A DNA stretch of 64,000 nt from assembly GCF_000979455.1 (NCBI RefSeq), contig NZ_JJOY01000040.1:1-64000 (forward strand), in the 5' to 3' direction. Both the position numbers and the translations under genes were made by a program. The notes beneath the pieces are model-generated. The model had not been told where the DNA came from. It searched no databases and worked only from the letters and a program-made list of their open reading frames with translations. Shown here piece after piece: positions 25,936 to 34,384 of this stretch. This DNA comes from Methanosarcina sp. 2.H.T.1A.6. Lineage in GTDB: Archaea; Halobacteriota; Methanosarcinia; Methanosarcinales; Methanosarcinaceae. How positions within the stretch are numbered: the first letter of the stretch is position 1; each line of letters begins with the position of its first letter.

Positions 25936-26111
25936 GAAAAATAATTTGAAACCATAGAACGATGGAATGAAAAAAAAGCGAAAAACCAAACTGTTTAAGT
26001 AAATAGGGCTGTATATTGAAAATAGAAAAGGGCTGAAAAAATCCAGATTAATAAAACCCTGGAATAATAAAAACTTCGGACTAATAAAAAACCAAAACAG
26101 GAAACAGTAAA

Positions 26112-26330
26112 ATGTACGGTAATTCCCTTATTCTCATTATATTCGGATTTATGTTTCTTCTTTCTTTCATCCTCTGGGTCTGGACCCTTGTTGACTGCCT
26201 GCGAAAAGAAACGGATAAAGGGAATACGCGCCTTATCTGGGTTATTATTATCGTTTTTACATATATTGTAGGAGCTTTTCTTTATTACCTTATCAGACAA
26301 CCTAAAAGAGTCAAAGAACTCGGCAGGTAA
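26112..26330 (+). CDS. small PLDc_N-type membrane protein
   Basis: A 72-residue protein with two transmembrane segments (about 8-25 and 43-62) separated by the loop DCLRKETDKGNTRLIWV. The pattern W-T-L-V-D-C followed by N-x-x-L-x-W-V-I-I-I matches the N-terminal domain found in phospholipase-D nucleases and in many stand-alone small proteins (PLDc_N). Role unknown. The ATG lies after AAACAGGAAACAG, a weak ribosome site. Monocistronic, converging on the cytochrome gene. Confidence 0.75.
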   Translation: MYGNSLILIIFGFMFLLSFILWVWTLVDCLRKETDKGNTRLIWVIIIVFTYIVGAFLYYLIRQPKRVKELGR

Positions 26331-26461
26331 TTCCAGAAAGAATCAAGGTGGTTCCTGAGTGGTTGTTTAAAAGCATGAAAGTCTATTTGAAGGCCTTTAA
26401 AGACCTTATTTGAATGATTGGGCCTCAAAATGTCCGGAGAAAAAGGAGAGGGAATTTACCC

Positions 26462-27010
26462 TCAAAGTGTTTTAAGGTATTCAACAACATCGCCCACATC
26501 TTTATCGGTCATCTTCCACCTGGGCATGGTAAGGTCAAGAGGCTCACCTGAAGGATCAATTCCCTCCCTGATTGCCCTTTTGATGGTCTCTTCCGTGTAT
26601 GGAGGATGTTCTTCCTCTTCTTCGTGCTCTTCAGAAACAAGGCTTTCATACCTGATATCCGGAGGAACCTCAAAACCCATCATTACCGGATAGCCTCCTC
26701 TACCGTCAGTCCCATGGCAGTCAACGCAGCTCCCTCCGTGAACGTACAGCCAGTGAGGACCATACTCGATTTCAATAACCTCACCGCTTTCGTTAAATCC
26801 GGTATAATAGATTAATTCCCCGTTTGACTCAAAATCACTTATGTTATATGAAGTAGAAATCCTTCCCGGATACATTCCACTACCGGGATACATTCCGCCG
26901 CCTGGATACATACCTCTTCCAGGATATGAAGTCCAGTTTTCCGAATAAATATCAGACCGGCCGTAGAAACCGTCCCCTGCACGATAAAAACCTCCCATAG
27001 CCCAAAACAT
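26462..27010 (-). CDS. c-type cytochrome, single haem, copper-cluster associated
   Basis: A class I cytochrome c-like protein. The haem site is GGSCVDCHGTDGRGG (CxxCH), and the distal methionine is probably in LTMPRWKMTDKDVGDVVEYL, the usual C-terminal end of such domains. The N-terminal part is low in complexity, rich in Gly, Tyr and Met (GRGMYPGGGMYPGSGMYPG). ATG 27010 gives 182 residues. The frame continues upstream for 28 codons encoding a hydrophobic anchor (IILLVLIIAGIAVLIFM) but has no ATG, GTG or TTG before a stop at 27098-27100, so the start is uncertain or uses a rare codon. It lies downstream of a copper ATPase and a tiny membrane protein on the same strand. Confidence 0.75.
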   Translation of the reverse strand: MFWAMGGFYRAGDGFYGRSDIYSENWTSYPGRGMYPGGGMYPGSGMYPGRISTSYNISDFESNGELIYYTGFNESGEVIEIEYGPHWLYVHGGSCVDCHGTDGRGGYPVMMGFEVPPDIRYESLVSEEHEEEEEHPPYTEETIKRAIREGIDPSGEPLDLTMPRWKMTDKDVGDVVEYLKTL

Positions 27011-27179
27011 AAAAATAAGGACAGCTATTCCTGCGATTATCAGAACCAGCAGAATAATCAGGAACGGATTGCTTTTGCTTTCCCCGTCTGCGATGCTTTA
27101 ACCCCCTTTAAATCAGACCTGAGTTTATCTGTGAAAATAATCAGTTAAAATGACCAGTCAAAATGACCAGTCAAAATGA

Positions 27180-27308
27180 TCAGGCTTCCTGTTCACTGTT
27201 CATTATTTTCTTTTTTCCCCTTACATGCTTTGAGACGAATCTGACACCTGCAGAAATCAGTGCTGCCAGAGCCAGCATTTTCATCAAACCGCGAATTATT
27301 CCAAACAT
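27180..27308 (-). CDS. 42-residue membrane protein downstream of the copper ATPase
   Basis: A tiny protein with one hydrophobic segment (MKMLALAALISAGVRFV, about residues 9-25) and a basic tail (SKHVRGKKK). The ATG is only four bases after the ATPase stop, so it is probably co-translated; the sequence lies between the ATPase and the cytochrome on the same strand. No family is recognised. It could be a small accessory of the ATPase. Confidence 0.6.
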   Translation of the reverse strand: MFGIIRGLMKMLALAALISAGVRFVSKHVRGKKKIMNSEQEA

Positions 27309-27312
27309 AAAA

Positions 27313-29625
27313 TTACCCCATCTTTAAAGCTCTTGCATTTATAGCTACGATCACGGTACTCAAGCTCATGAGAACCGCACCCACGGCAGGGCTCAGTAAG
27401 ATACCGTATCCATAGAGTACTCCTGCTGCAAGCGGAATTGCAAAAACATTATACCCGGTTGCCCAGAGCAGGTTCTGGTACATCTTGGAGTAAGTTTTTC
27501 TGGAAAGCTCAATAATGTACAACACATCTCCGGGATCGTTTTTAACCAGCACGATATCGGCGGTTTCGATTGCAACATCCGTGCCTGCCCCGATAGCTAT
27601 TCCCACATCCGCCTGGGCAAGGGCAGGGGCGTCATTGACCCCATCTCCGACCATTCCGGTAACGTACTGCTTCTGGACTTCCATGACCTTTGCTGCCTTT
27701 TCGTGAGGAAGGACTTCCGCAAAGTAGTCGTCAAGCTCCAGTTCCCGGGCTACCCAGGCAGCAACATAGCGGTTGTCCCCGGTAAGCATCAGGCATTTTA
27801 TGCCCATTCCTTTGAGCTTTGAGATTGCTTCCCTTGACTCTTTCCTGATAATATCGGCAAGTGCAAGGGCTCCAAGCACTTTCTCTCCTTCAAGCAGAAA
27901 TACAACGGTTTTTCCCTGCTCCTTAATTTCTTCAATTTTCTCAGATTCAATTTTCCCGTCATTCAGGCTGATTCCTTTTTCTTCAAGGTAGCCCGGGCTT
28001 ACTAACAGGAATTTCTTGCCATCAATTATGCCCTCTATTCCTTTTCCCGGAATGGAACTGAACTTTTCGACCTGAGAAGGCTCGATTCCTTTTTCCCTGG
28101 CGCTCTCAAGGATTCCTCTTGCAATCGGGTGTTCCGAACTTGCTTCAAGGGAAGCTGCGAGGCTGAGGATCTTTTTGTCATTATTTTTGTCATTCTTTTT
28201 GTCATTCTTTTTGTCATTCTTTTTGTCATCTTCACCTGAGAGAGAAACTAAATCCGTTACTCCAAACCGGCCTTCAGTGAGGGTGCCAGTTTTATCAAAG
28301 ATTACAGCTTCAAGGCTGCGGGCTTTTTCAAACGCCTGCCGGTCCCTGATCAGAAGCCCTGATTTTGCGGCAATAGATGTTGAAACTGCAACCACCAGAG
28401 GAATTGCAAGCCCAAGGGCATGCGGGCAGGTAATAACCATTACAGTAACTGCTCTCTCCAAAGCAAAAACAAGTTCCTGACCGGAGAAGCTCCAGAGGAT
28501 AAATGTGAGAGCGCCCGCAGTCAGGGCTATGATCGTAAGGTACATAGCAGCCCTGTTTGCCAGGTCCTGAGTTTTTGATTTGCTCTCCTGGGCTGTTCTG
28601 ACAAGTTCGACAACCTGGTTGAGGTAGGTGTCCTTTCCTGTTTTTTTGACCTCCACAACAAAAGCTGCCTCCCCGTTAATCGAACCGCCTATGACCCCAT
28701 TTCCCGGCTTTTTCGTGACAGGTTTTGACTCACCTGTGAGCATGGATTCGTTGACACTGCTCATCCCTTCAGTAACGGTTCCATCAACAGGAATCTTTTC
28801 CCCTGGCTTGACCAGAACCTGATCTCCTATTTTTAACCGGTCAACCCCCACGTCAATGGTTTCGCCGTTTTTCTTCAGGTGAGCAACCGAGGGCATGATC
28901 TTTACCAGCTCTTCAAGGGCTCTTGAAGCCCCCATTACCGAACGCATCTCCAGCCAGTGCCCGAGCAGCATTACATCGATAAGGGTCACCAGTTCCCAGA
29001 AAAAGACTCCGCCGGGAAGCCCTAAAACCACAGCAGAGCTGTAAAAATAAGCCACGCTGATAGCAACGGCTATGAGGGTCATCATTCCCGGAGATTTCTC
29101 TGCAAGCTCGTCTTTTATCCCCTTGAGAAAGGGGTAGCCGCCGTAAAAATAAACGACCGAGGACAGCAAAAAGATAAGAATATCCGCACCGGGGACGCGA
29201 AGCTCAAAACCAAAAAAGCCCTGAATCATGGGAGAGAACAGCAAAACCGGGAAGGTCAGTATAAAAGAAACAATGAACCTTTTTCTGAAATCTGCAAGCA
29301 TATGAGCATGATGATCTTCATGGCCTTTTCTCCCGGGCATTTCATGCCCCTGATGCTTCATTCCTTCATGTTGCTCATGGCCTTGAGGTTTCATTCCTTC
29401 AGGCTGCTCATGGATTTGGGTTTTCTCTCCGGAATGTCCTGTTTGACCTTCCGGATGGCCCTCATGAAGCATATTTTCAGCAGGCTTATTCTTGTTTTCG
29501 TCGTGAAATTCAGGGGAATTTCCTGACATTTCTCTTCCGGAGTTATATTCTTCATTGGAAAGAGAAGGCTCATTTACCTGAACTTTAGAACTATCAGTGT
29601 CCATCCCCTTATCTTCAGCCTGCAT
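27313..29625 (-). CDS. CopB-type copper-translocating P-type ATPase
   Basis: Heavy-metal P1B ATPase, 770 residues, that pumps copper (or silver) out of the cell. The membrane motif is TCPHALGL (CPH, about residue 398), which marks the CopB subtype rather than CopA (CPC). The A-domain TGES is near 295, the phosphorylated DKTGTLT near 443, SEHPIA in the nucleotide domain, and [10 protein letters not shown] near 657. The first 110 residues are His/Met-rich ([18 protein letters not shown]), a soluble metal-binding tail. A five-unit 12-bp repeat encodes a KNDK-rich insert in the nucleotide-binding domain. Followed by a small membrane protein and a cytochrome. Confidence 0.95.
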   Translation of the reverse strand: MQAEDKGMDTDSSKVQVNEPSLSNEEYNSGREMSGNSPEFHDENKNKPAENMLHEGHPEGQTGHSGEKTQIHEQPEGMKPQGHEQHEGMKHQGHEMPGRKGHEDHHAHMLADFRKRFIVSFILTFPVLLFSPMIQGFFGFELRVPGADILIFLLSSVVYFYGGYPFLKGIKDELAEKSPGMMTLIAVAISVAYFYSSAVVLGLPGGVFFWELVTLIDVMLLGHWLEMRSVMGASRALEELVKIMPSVAHLKKNGETIDVGVDRLKIGDQVLVKPGEKIPVDGTVTEGMSSVNESMLTGESKPVTKKPGNGVIGGSINGEAAFVVEVKKTGKDTYLNQVVELVRTAQESKSKTQDLANRAAMYLTIIALTAGALTFILWSFSGQELVFALERAVTVMVITCPHALGLAIPLVVAVSTSIAAKSGLLIRDRQAFEKARSLEAVIFDKTGTLTEGRFGVTDLVSLSGEDDKKNDKKNDKKNDKNNDKKILSLAASLEASSEHPIARGILESAREKGIEPSQVEKFSSIPGKGIEGIIDGKKFLLVSPGYLEEKGISLNDGKIESEKIEEIKEQGKTVVFLLEGEKVLGALALADIIRKESREAISKLKGMGIKCLMLTGDNRYVAAWVARELELDDYFAEVLPHEKAAKVMEVQKQYVTGMVGDGVNDAPALAQADVGIAIGAGTDVAIETADIVLVKNDPGDVLYIIELSRKTYSKMYQNLLWATGYNVFAIPLAAGVLYGYGILLSPAVGAVLMSLSTVIVAINARALKMG
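28171..28230. repeat. 12-bp in-frame tandem repeat within the copper ATPase
   Basis: Five units of CTTTTTGTCATT (one with A, the last with C) on the plus strand, read on the minus strand as repeated Asn-Asp-Lys-Lys. It extends a surface loop of the nucleotide-binding domain and will vary in length between strains. Confidence 0.85.
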
Positions 29626-29786
29626 ATCCCCAATGCCCCTAATTTTAATTTTATTTAAGATACTATTATCTCTTAATATATTTCAAAATAAGGGAATCAA
29701 ACGTCCTGCATCGAAAAATAATAGAATTGATTTCAAAAAGTTAGATGAAAATAAAAGAAAACATAAAAATGTAATAAAAGAAAACT

Positions 29787-29942
29787 TTAGTAATTTTGTT
29801 TACTCTTAATACCCCGACGCACGGTGAATATCAAAAAATAGAGCATAATGAAGCAAACGACCCCGAGGAAGACGGTAGACCAGAAAGCTACATCCGCAGG
29901 AATGTAACTAATAGACCCAAAGTCTTCAAACAACGTCGACAT
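29787..29942 (-). CDS. 51-residue single-helix membrane protein
   Basis: Starts MSTLFEDFGSISYIPADV, has one strong helix (VAFWSTVFLGVVCFIMLYFL, about 17-36) and a basic end (RRGIKSKQNY). A longer frame from 30059 exists, but its extra 39 residues look non-coding. No family recognised and no clear ribosome site; low confidence that it is expressed. Confidence 0.4.
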   Translation of the reverse strand: MSTLFEDFGSISYIPADVAFWSTVFLGVVCFIMLYFLIFTVRRGIKSKQNY

Positions 29943-30111
29943 ATTATAACATAGATCCCCATATCTAATAAATTTATCTGATAATTGTATAAAATAAAAA
30001 GAAAGACGAGAGAGTTCATCAAGGCCGGAAAAAATATAAAAATGCAGCGCATGATACACCGAAATCAGGAGTCATACATGACCTATTTTTCCAGAAACTT
30101 CTGATACTGAT

Positions 30112-30240
30112 TTTCACTTTATGGCCTGCTGCACACCAAGGATGAGCAGATAGAAAAACTAAACGAGAATATGCATAAGCAAACGATCCACATTCAGAGC
30201 TCGATCCAAGAGATTCTTACAGTTGATCACCTGACTTAAT
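30112..30240 (+). pseudogene. C-terminal remnant of a coiled-coil protein
   Basis: A frame ending at TAA about 30239 reads GLLHTKDEQIEKLNENMHKQ, continuing as QTIHIQSSIQEILTVDHLT, a clear heptad-like coiled coil, without any usable start codon and overlapping the nuclease gene end on the other strand. Probably a gene fragment. Confidence 0.35.
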
Positions 30241-30951
30241 ATTAATTTCGATTAGCAGAACTGCGTGATCTGACATTGCTTCAGATTTATTTCCTGCAAA
30301 TACATAGCTACCTGACGATGTGATGTACTTTGCGCCAAGAACATCAAAATGTCTGCTGATGAAAGCATGGTCTAGCCGCTTTCCATTACCAGTTTTAATG
30401 TCCCAATAACTTGCACCTGATTTGGGCATTGCGTGTTGCCAGCCTTCGTCCACGAGTTGGCTTATCCGATCACCACATTTGGATGGCTGATATTCGGGGT
30501 CGGTATTGAAATCACCTATGATCACAAATGGACGATCCCTATGCTCTGCTGCGATTGTCATAATCCAATCCCAGTTTTTGCGTTTGATTTTGAGTTTATT
30601 GATGGGCACACGCAGGCCCAGAATGTCGAGATCCTTCTGAGGTAGGCGAACATGCAATGCATTTGAAGGAACTGATTTTTCAATGTTTGTTGGAGCCAGG
30701 ATATTCCCTGACTCCAATGTCGTATTTGCGACGATGAAAACTTGATTTTCTTTGAGTGCACGTTTCGATATAACATGATGTGTGAATCCATATGAATCAA
30801 GTTGTTCAATGAATCTTTGATGCGACGAGCCAGGGACATATTCAGTAAGCACGATGACATCCGGTGTCAATGAGGCAATCGCCTTAGCCATGTGATATGG
30901 AATAATTTTATTGAATGTGCGATGATTGATGTTCCACGTAAGCAGTTTCAT
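30217..30951 (-). CDS. endonuclease/exonuclease/phosphatase (EEP) family protein
   Basis: A 244-residue metal-dependent phosphoesterase of the DNase I/ExoIII fold. Visible catalytic motifs are LLTWNINHR (N8), VIVLTEYVPG (metal-binding Glu), FVIIGDFNTDP (D-x-N) and the final SDHAVLL (Asp-His pair), so the active site looks complete. No signal peptide or extra domain is present. Codon use is AT-richer than in the core genes around it, and it lies in an accessory stretch with orphan genes and fragments. It could act on nucleic acid or on phosphoesters; no partner is linked. Confidence 0.85.
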   Translation of the reverse strand: MKLLTWNINHRTFNKIIPYHMAKAIASLTPDVIVLTEYVPGSSHQRFIEQLDSYGFTHHVISKRALKENQVFIVANTTLESGNILAPTNIEKSVPSNALHVRLPQKDLDILGLRVPINKLKIKRKNWDWIMTIAAEHRDRPFVIIGDFNTDPEYQPSKCGDRISQLVDEGWQHAMPKSGASYWDIKTGNGKRLDHAFISRHFDVLGAKYITSSGSYVFAGNKSEAMSDHAVLLIEINIKSGDQL

Positions 30952-31198
30952 ATTACCTTGGTGAAAGTAAATCGAACTATGTTATACTAAGGAATGCAAA
31001 AAATATAACTTCTAAATTTCAGTTTGGGAATTGATCTATAGTTCCATTTCCCCAAATAATCATTCTTGACAACAAAACCCTTGATATTATATTTGAATCA
31101 TTCCTAAACACCAAATCTGAAAAATTAATTTTAAGAAATTCCCTTGAAAAAGGGAATTTTTTTAGATTTACCTCTTTAAAGCCAAAAGAAAAAAATGG

Positions 31199-31651
31199 TT
31201 AAAATGTCATGGCAGTGAAGCCAACATTGCTAGAATCACCCGATTTTAAAGCAACGTGTTCAGAAAATTCAACCAATTTTGAATAAAATTCATTCGCTTT
31301 ACTCTCACATTCAGAATATCTCATTAAAAGGTCGTCATTGGAACGCCCAGACTTTGGTCCATTCGCTGCATCAACCATGAGAATAGAAAGCTTCAAAAGC
31401 TCGGACCCGAACTCAACAGGCAATATTTCAGATACCTCTACAGAAATATCAATAAACAAATCTGCAAAGTTTCTAAACATCTCATCCGCTACCGCTGAAT
31501 CAAAATCATAATGATTTTTATAAAGATCCCATTTCATACCAAACTTAAGAAGAGCACGTCTAATCAGCCCAATAGCAAATTCAGCCTGATCAGCTTCACT
31601 TTTCCAAGAACCCCATAACTGACAAAATTCAGAGTATAAAACATCCGGCAT
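31199..31651 (-). CDS. hypothetical protein of the accessory stretch
   Basis: A 150-residue, mostly helical acidic protein (starts MPDVLYSEFCQLWGSWKSEA). I recognise no motif, signal or membrane segment. Four or five amphipathic helices are likely. Composition and AT content differ from the flanking core genes and match the neighbouring nuclease, so it may be acquired DNA. It is separated by 250-base spacers on each side. Confidence 0.55.
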   Translation of the reverse strand: MPDVLYSEFCQLWGSWKSEADQAEFAIGLIRRALLKFGMKWDLYKNHYDFDSAVADEMFRNFADLFIDISVEVSEILPVEFGSELLKLSILMVDAANGPKSGRSNDDLLMRYSECESKANEFYSKLVEFSEHVALKSGDSSNVGFTAMTF

Positions 31652-32630
31652 AAAAGATCAATATAACCACAACATATTAACCTTTTCATCCACTTTATAA
31701 TGTTGCCCGGAATAACTTGCAGTCAGGATAGGTATGAACAACTCCGTCAAACGAACAGGTAATATTTTTCACCGAACGTAGTTTCCGGGAAAACCGGGGC
31801 TTTATAACATCCCGATTGACTCAAAAATAGATATATTCAGCTCATTTATCTGGTTTTCTGATTGAGCTATAATTACAGGTGTAGTTAATTGTTCGTCAAG
31901 CCATTTCTTCAGCTGGTTGAATCTCCGCTTCACGAAATCCGGCCCGACTGAAGGTATATCTAGAGGTATTTATTTTAATTCCCTAGTTTACTTTCTTTCT
32001 CGCATCCTATGCATTTTACATCAGCCATCGTTTTAGGGTTCTTAATACAAAGTCCTCCGCTGTTGCATTGGACAATTAATTTTATTCCATTATCTACCAG
32101 GTTGCTTTTATTTCTCTTTCTTTTTATCATTATTACCTCTTCGAACTCTTTAATCTGCTCTGCCAGCCTTTTAAGCTGCTCCTGTTTTTTAGCCAGGTCA
32201 TCTTTAAGTTTCTTTATATCTCTTCCTTTCCTGTGTCCGACTTACCTCCGTCATGTTGCTGCCAATGAAGGTTTAAGATGTATTGTAATTCTACCGTTTT
32301 CTGCAGGCAGCCTTCGTTTTGCCTTGTTTGTTCAGAGTCTTGAACTCATTCTTTTGCCCTCGTAACATCATACGATATTTGCCACAATTGCCCCTATCAA
32401 AGTTCCTGCAATCAATGAATTTGCATCCTTCTAAACATAACTCTACAGGCTACAAGTGATATAAGATCAACAGCAGCTTTCGCCATAAACGCAGGTACAA
32501 ACATTAAGCTGCTTCCGGAGAATTCGGAAACAAAAAAATCGTGGTGGAAGTTCAGGTTAAATCACATAAATTGAAATTCTGTTAAAAATATTTAAGTATG
32601 TGTCCGCCATTTATCTTAAGGGGCAGCAAC
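31652..32630. other. gene graveyard: decayed minus-strand coding fragments
   Basis: No intact gene. On the minus strand, 31806-31960 encodes a credible C-terminus (VGPDFVKRRFNQLKKWLDEQ and on to ESIGML, stop at 31804-31806). Bases 31978-32239 encode DIKKLKDDLAKKQEQLKRLA and a C-terminal zinc knuckle (CIGCEKE) without start. Bases 32240-32340 carry another frame (LQYILNLHWQQHDGGKSD). These look like shifted pieces of one or more degraded genes, possibly mobile-element related. Confidence 0.45.
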
Positions 32631-33179
32631 ATGTTGGATCAACAAAAAGAAATTGAGTGCGAATTATTTGAAATATATAATAAAAATCTGGATCGATTTT
32701 TTTCACTAATAAAATTTATGTTTGTAATATTTGGGTTATATGCTTTAACATTCTCTAACGTATACGGCAAACTCAATAGACAAGCATTCGACAACGTACC
32801 AATCATTTCAATTTATTCTCTTCTTGCGTGTTTACTATTCATCGGCATAGCACTTATTGTCCCATTTTCACAGCTGGTGCTGCCAAAGGAACGCAAGTTC
32901 AAACAAATGATTAGCTCAATTCAATTTAGAAAGGAAGACGAACTTAAGATACATAATAAAAAATTATATTTAGTGACTCGACGGCAAGAGAATTATTATA
33001 TATTTTCATTTTTGCTAATTTTGCTTTCTCTTATGTTCTTCTGTGGTTATTTCATACCGTTTGTAATTTGTGTTTCCATTCCGGTTTTCACAATCACTGT
33101 TTTATACTATCTTACATTTTCCGAATGGATAAAAAGAGAAAATACTTGCATCAAAATTGTACCATCTCAAGAAGGATAA
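32631..33179 (+). CDS. hypothetical four-helix membrane protein
   Basis: An 182-residue integral membrane protein. A cytosolic N-terminal helix (MLDQQKEIECELFEIYNKNL) precedes two paired helices (about 25-45 and 58-80), a charged middle loop (KERKFKQMISSIQFRKEDEL, about 85-118) and a second pair (about 124-165). The architecture, two hairpins around a charged loop, resembles SLATT-like or similar orphan membrane effectors, but I see no diagnostic motif. ATG 32631 follows TTAAGGGGCAGC; TTG/ATG 32598 upstream is weaker. AT-rich and isolated. Confidence 0.6.
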   Translation: MLDQQKEIECELFEIYNKNLDRFFSLIKFMFVIFGLYALTFSNVYGKLNRQAFDNVPIISIYSLLACLLFIGIALIVPFSQLVLPKERKFKQMISSIQFRKEDELKIHNKKLYLVTRRQENYYIFSFLLILLSLMFFCGYFIPFVICVSIPVFTITVLYYLTFSEWIKRENTCIKIVPSQEG

Positions 33180-33211
33180 ATCAGCTTCAAGAAGCCGAAA
33201 ATAAAGAAGTA

Positions 33212-33328
33212 TAGGACTTACACGGTTGAACTGGAAATCAATAGTATTAAACATTCAACGGTATAAAATATGGATTTAACTTTAACGTCTGTTGTACTTA
33301 ATATTAGATCTCAAGTGCGTAAGTCCTA
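33212..33328. mobile_element. MITE-like element with TAGGACTTACRC ends
   Basis: A 117-base segment bounded by TAGGACTTACAC at 33212 and, inverted, GTGCGTAAGTCCTA ending at 33328. Ten of the outer twelve bases match. TAGGACTTACGC is a common terminal sequence of insertion sequences, and the interior is too short for a transposase. This is consistent with a non-autonomous element mobilised in trans. Confidence 0.65.
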
Positions 33329-33399
33329 AAGTAAAAATTTATCAGGCAATTCAGATAAAATTAATGGAGACTTGTAATTTAGGAGGATTTCTACAGAGA

Positions 33400-33636
33400 T
33401 TAAAAATTATATATGCACCTGGTTTCTTTAATGACTTTACCACTACTATCTTTTTCTAAGAATCTCATGATTTCTTTGTCGTGAGAAACCATTGTATCAC
33501 AGTATGGGCATGGTTCTGCATTTTTGTACAGTACAGCGTGCAGAAATGTTTCTGCCTCTTCAAACTGAACAATTTGTGAGCGGAACCATTTTCTACAATT
33601 TGTACACCTGACTTCACAGCTTTTTGTCTCGTTCAT
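33400..33636 (-). CDS. small zinc-ribbon hypothetical protein
   Basis: A 78-residue protein with two CxxC knuckles: CTNC (residues 11-14) and CPYC (about 43-46), separated by an aromatic acidic segment (FEEAETFLHAVLY). This layout could bind one zinc. The start is preceded by AAAAATGATGGA-like sequence on the minus strand with a weak GGA. No family recognised. AT-rich and isolated next to the MITE-like element. Confidence 0.55.
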   Translation of the reverse strand: MNETKSCEVRCTNCRKWFRSQIVQFEEAETFLHAVLYKNAEPCPYCDTMVSHDKEIMRFLEKDSSGKVIKETRCIYNF

Positions 33637-33953
33637 TTTTCCATCATCTTTTTAGTTAATTTCACATTGTACGGAATATTATTAAACATATATATAAAGC
33701 AACGTGGCAGAAATTATTCCCGTGTTTGGATAAAAAATATGAGCTTGCGCAATATATTTATAATGATTAAAAAACAGAGAACTTTAGGGTAATATATACA
33801 ATGTATCAAAGAAAAAGATCAGGGGAAATCAAAGAGAAATCAACCATAATTTGACAATTTAATTTTGAGCCAAAATATCTGCTGAAAAAAAAATCAGAGA
33901 ATTAATTTCTCCGATGCACCGCTAATGAGGATAAACTCCTCAACTCTTTTTTA
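33637..33953. other. AT-rich spacer
   Basis: No gene is seen. A TATATATAAAG tract near 33690 probably serves the minus-strand zinc-ribbon gene, and the A-rich stretch near 33880-33900 precedes the end of the DUF2892 gene. Confidence 0.4.
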
Positions 33954-34163
33954 TTATTTCTTTGCAGTATTGATCCCGAGAATAACATAGGGAGTGCAGT
34001 GCCTGATTATCGAAGTGAAAAGTCCCGTAAAAGCTATCAGGGCAACGATCCATTTCAAAGGAGAAGATTTCACGAGATTCATTGCCAGAGCAGTAATTCC
34101 AAGTGCTCCGATCAAGGTTCGAAGCAGCAAGTCAAAGCCCCCTACATTTTCTTCCAGAAACAA
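33954..34163 (-). CDS. DUF2892 (YgaP-like) membrane protein
   Basis: A 69-residue protein with two transmembrane helices (about 11-30 and 34-52). ENVGGFDLLLRTLIGALGI and the second-helix motif LIAFTGLFTSIIRHCTPY, with a conserved C-x-P near the end, match the DUF2892 family that also occurs fused to rhodanese in YgaP. Role is unknown; a sulfur link is possible through the conserved cysteine. It is divergent from ycaO with a 220-base gap. Confidence 0.8.
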   Translation of the reverse strand: MFLEENVGGFDLLLRTLIGALGITALAMNLVKSSPLKWIVALIAFTGLFTSIIRHCTPYVILGINTAKK

Positions 34164-34384
34164 TTTTTTGAGATCCGTCGGACAAAACCCCCTTATAAAC
34201 CTTATTACATACTTATAGAACCCTGCAATATATAGCGTTGTTCTGTTTGTATTCTGTTCATATTCTGTTAATATTCATTTGTCAAAAAAGTCCTGCACAG
34301 GGGAAGCTGAAAATCCCTGTAAATAGCCCGTAAATTCCCAAAAAATCACAAAATATATAACAAGAGATGAGAAGGTTTCTAACT

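Noticed and set aside
33994-34235. two plus-strand frames over the DUF2892 gene
   Set aside because: They mirror the membrane protein on the minus strand and have no start signals.
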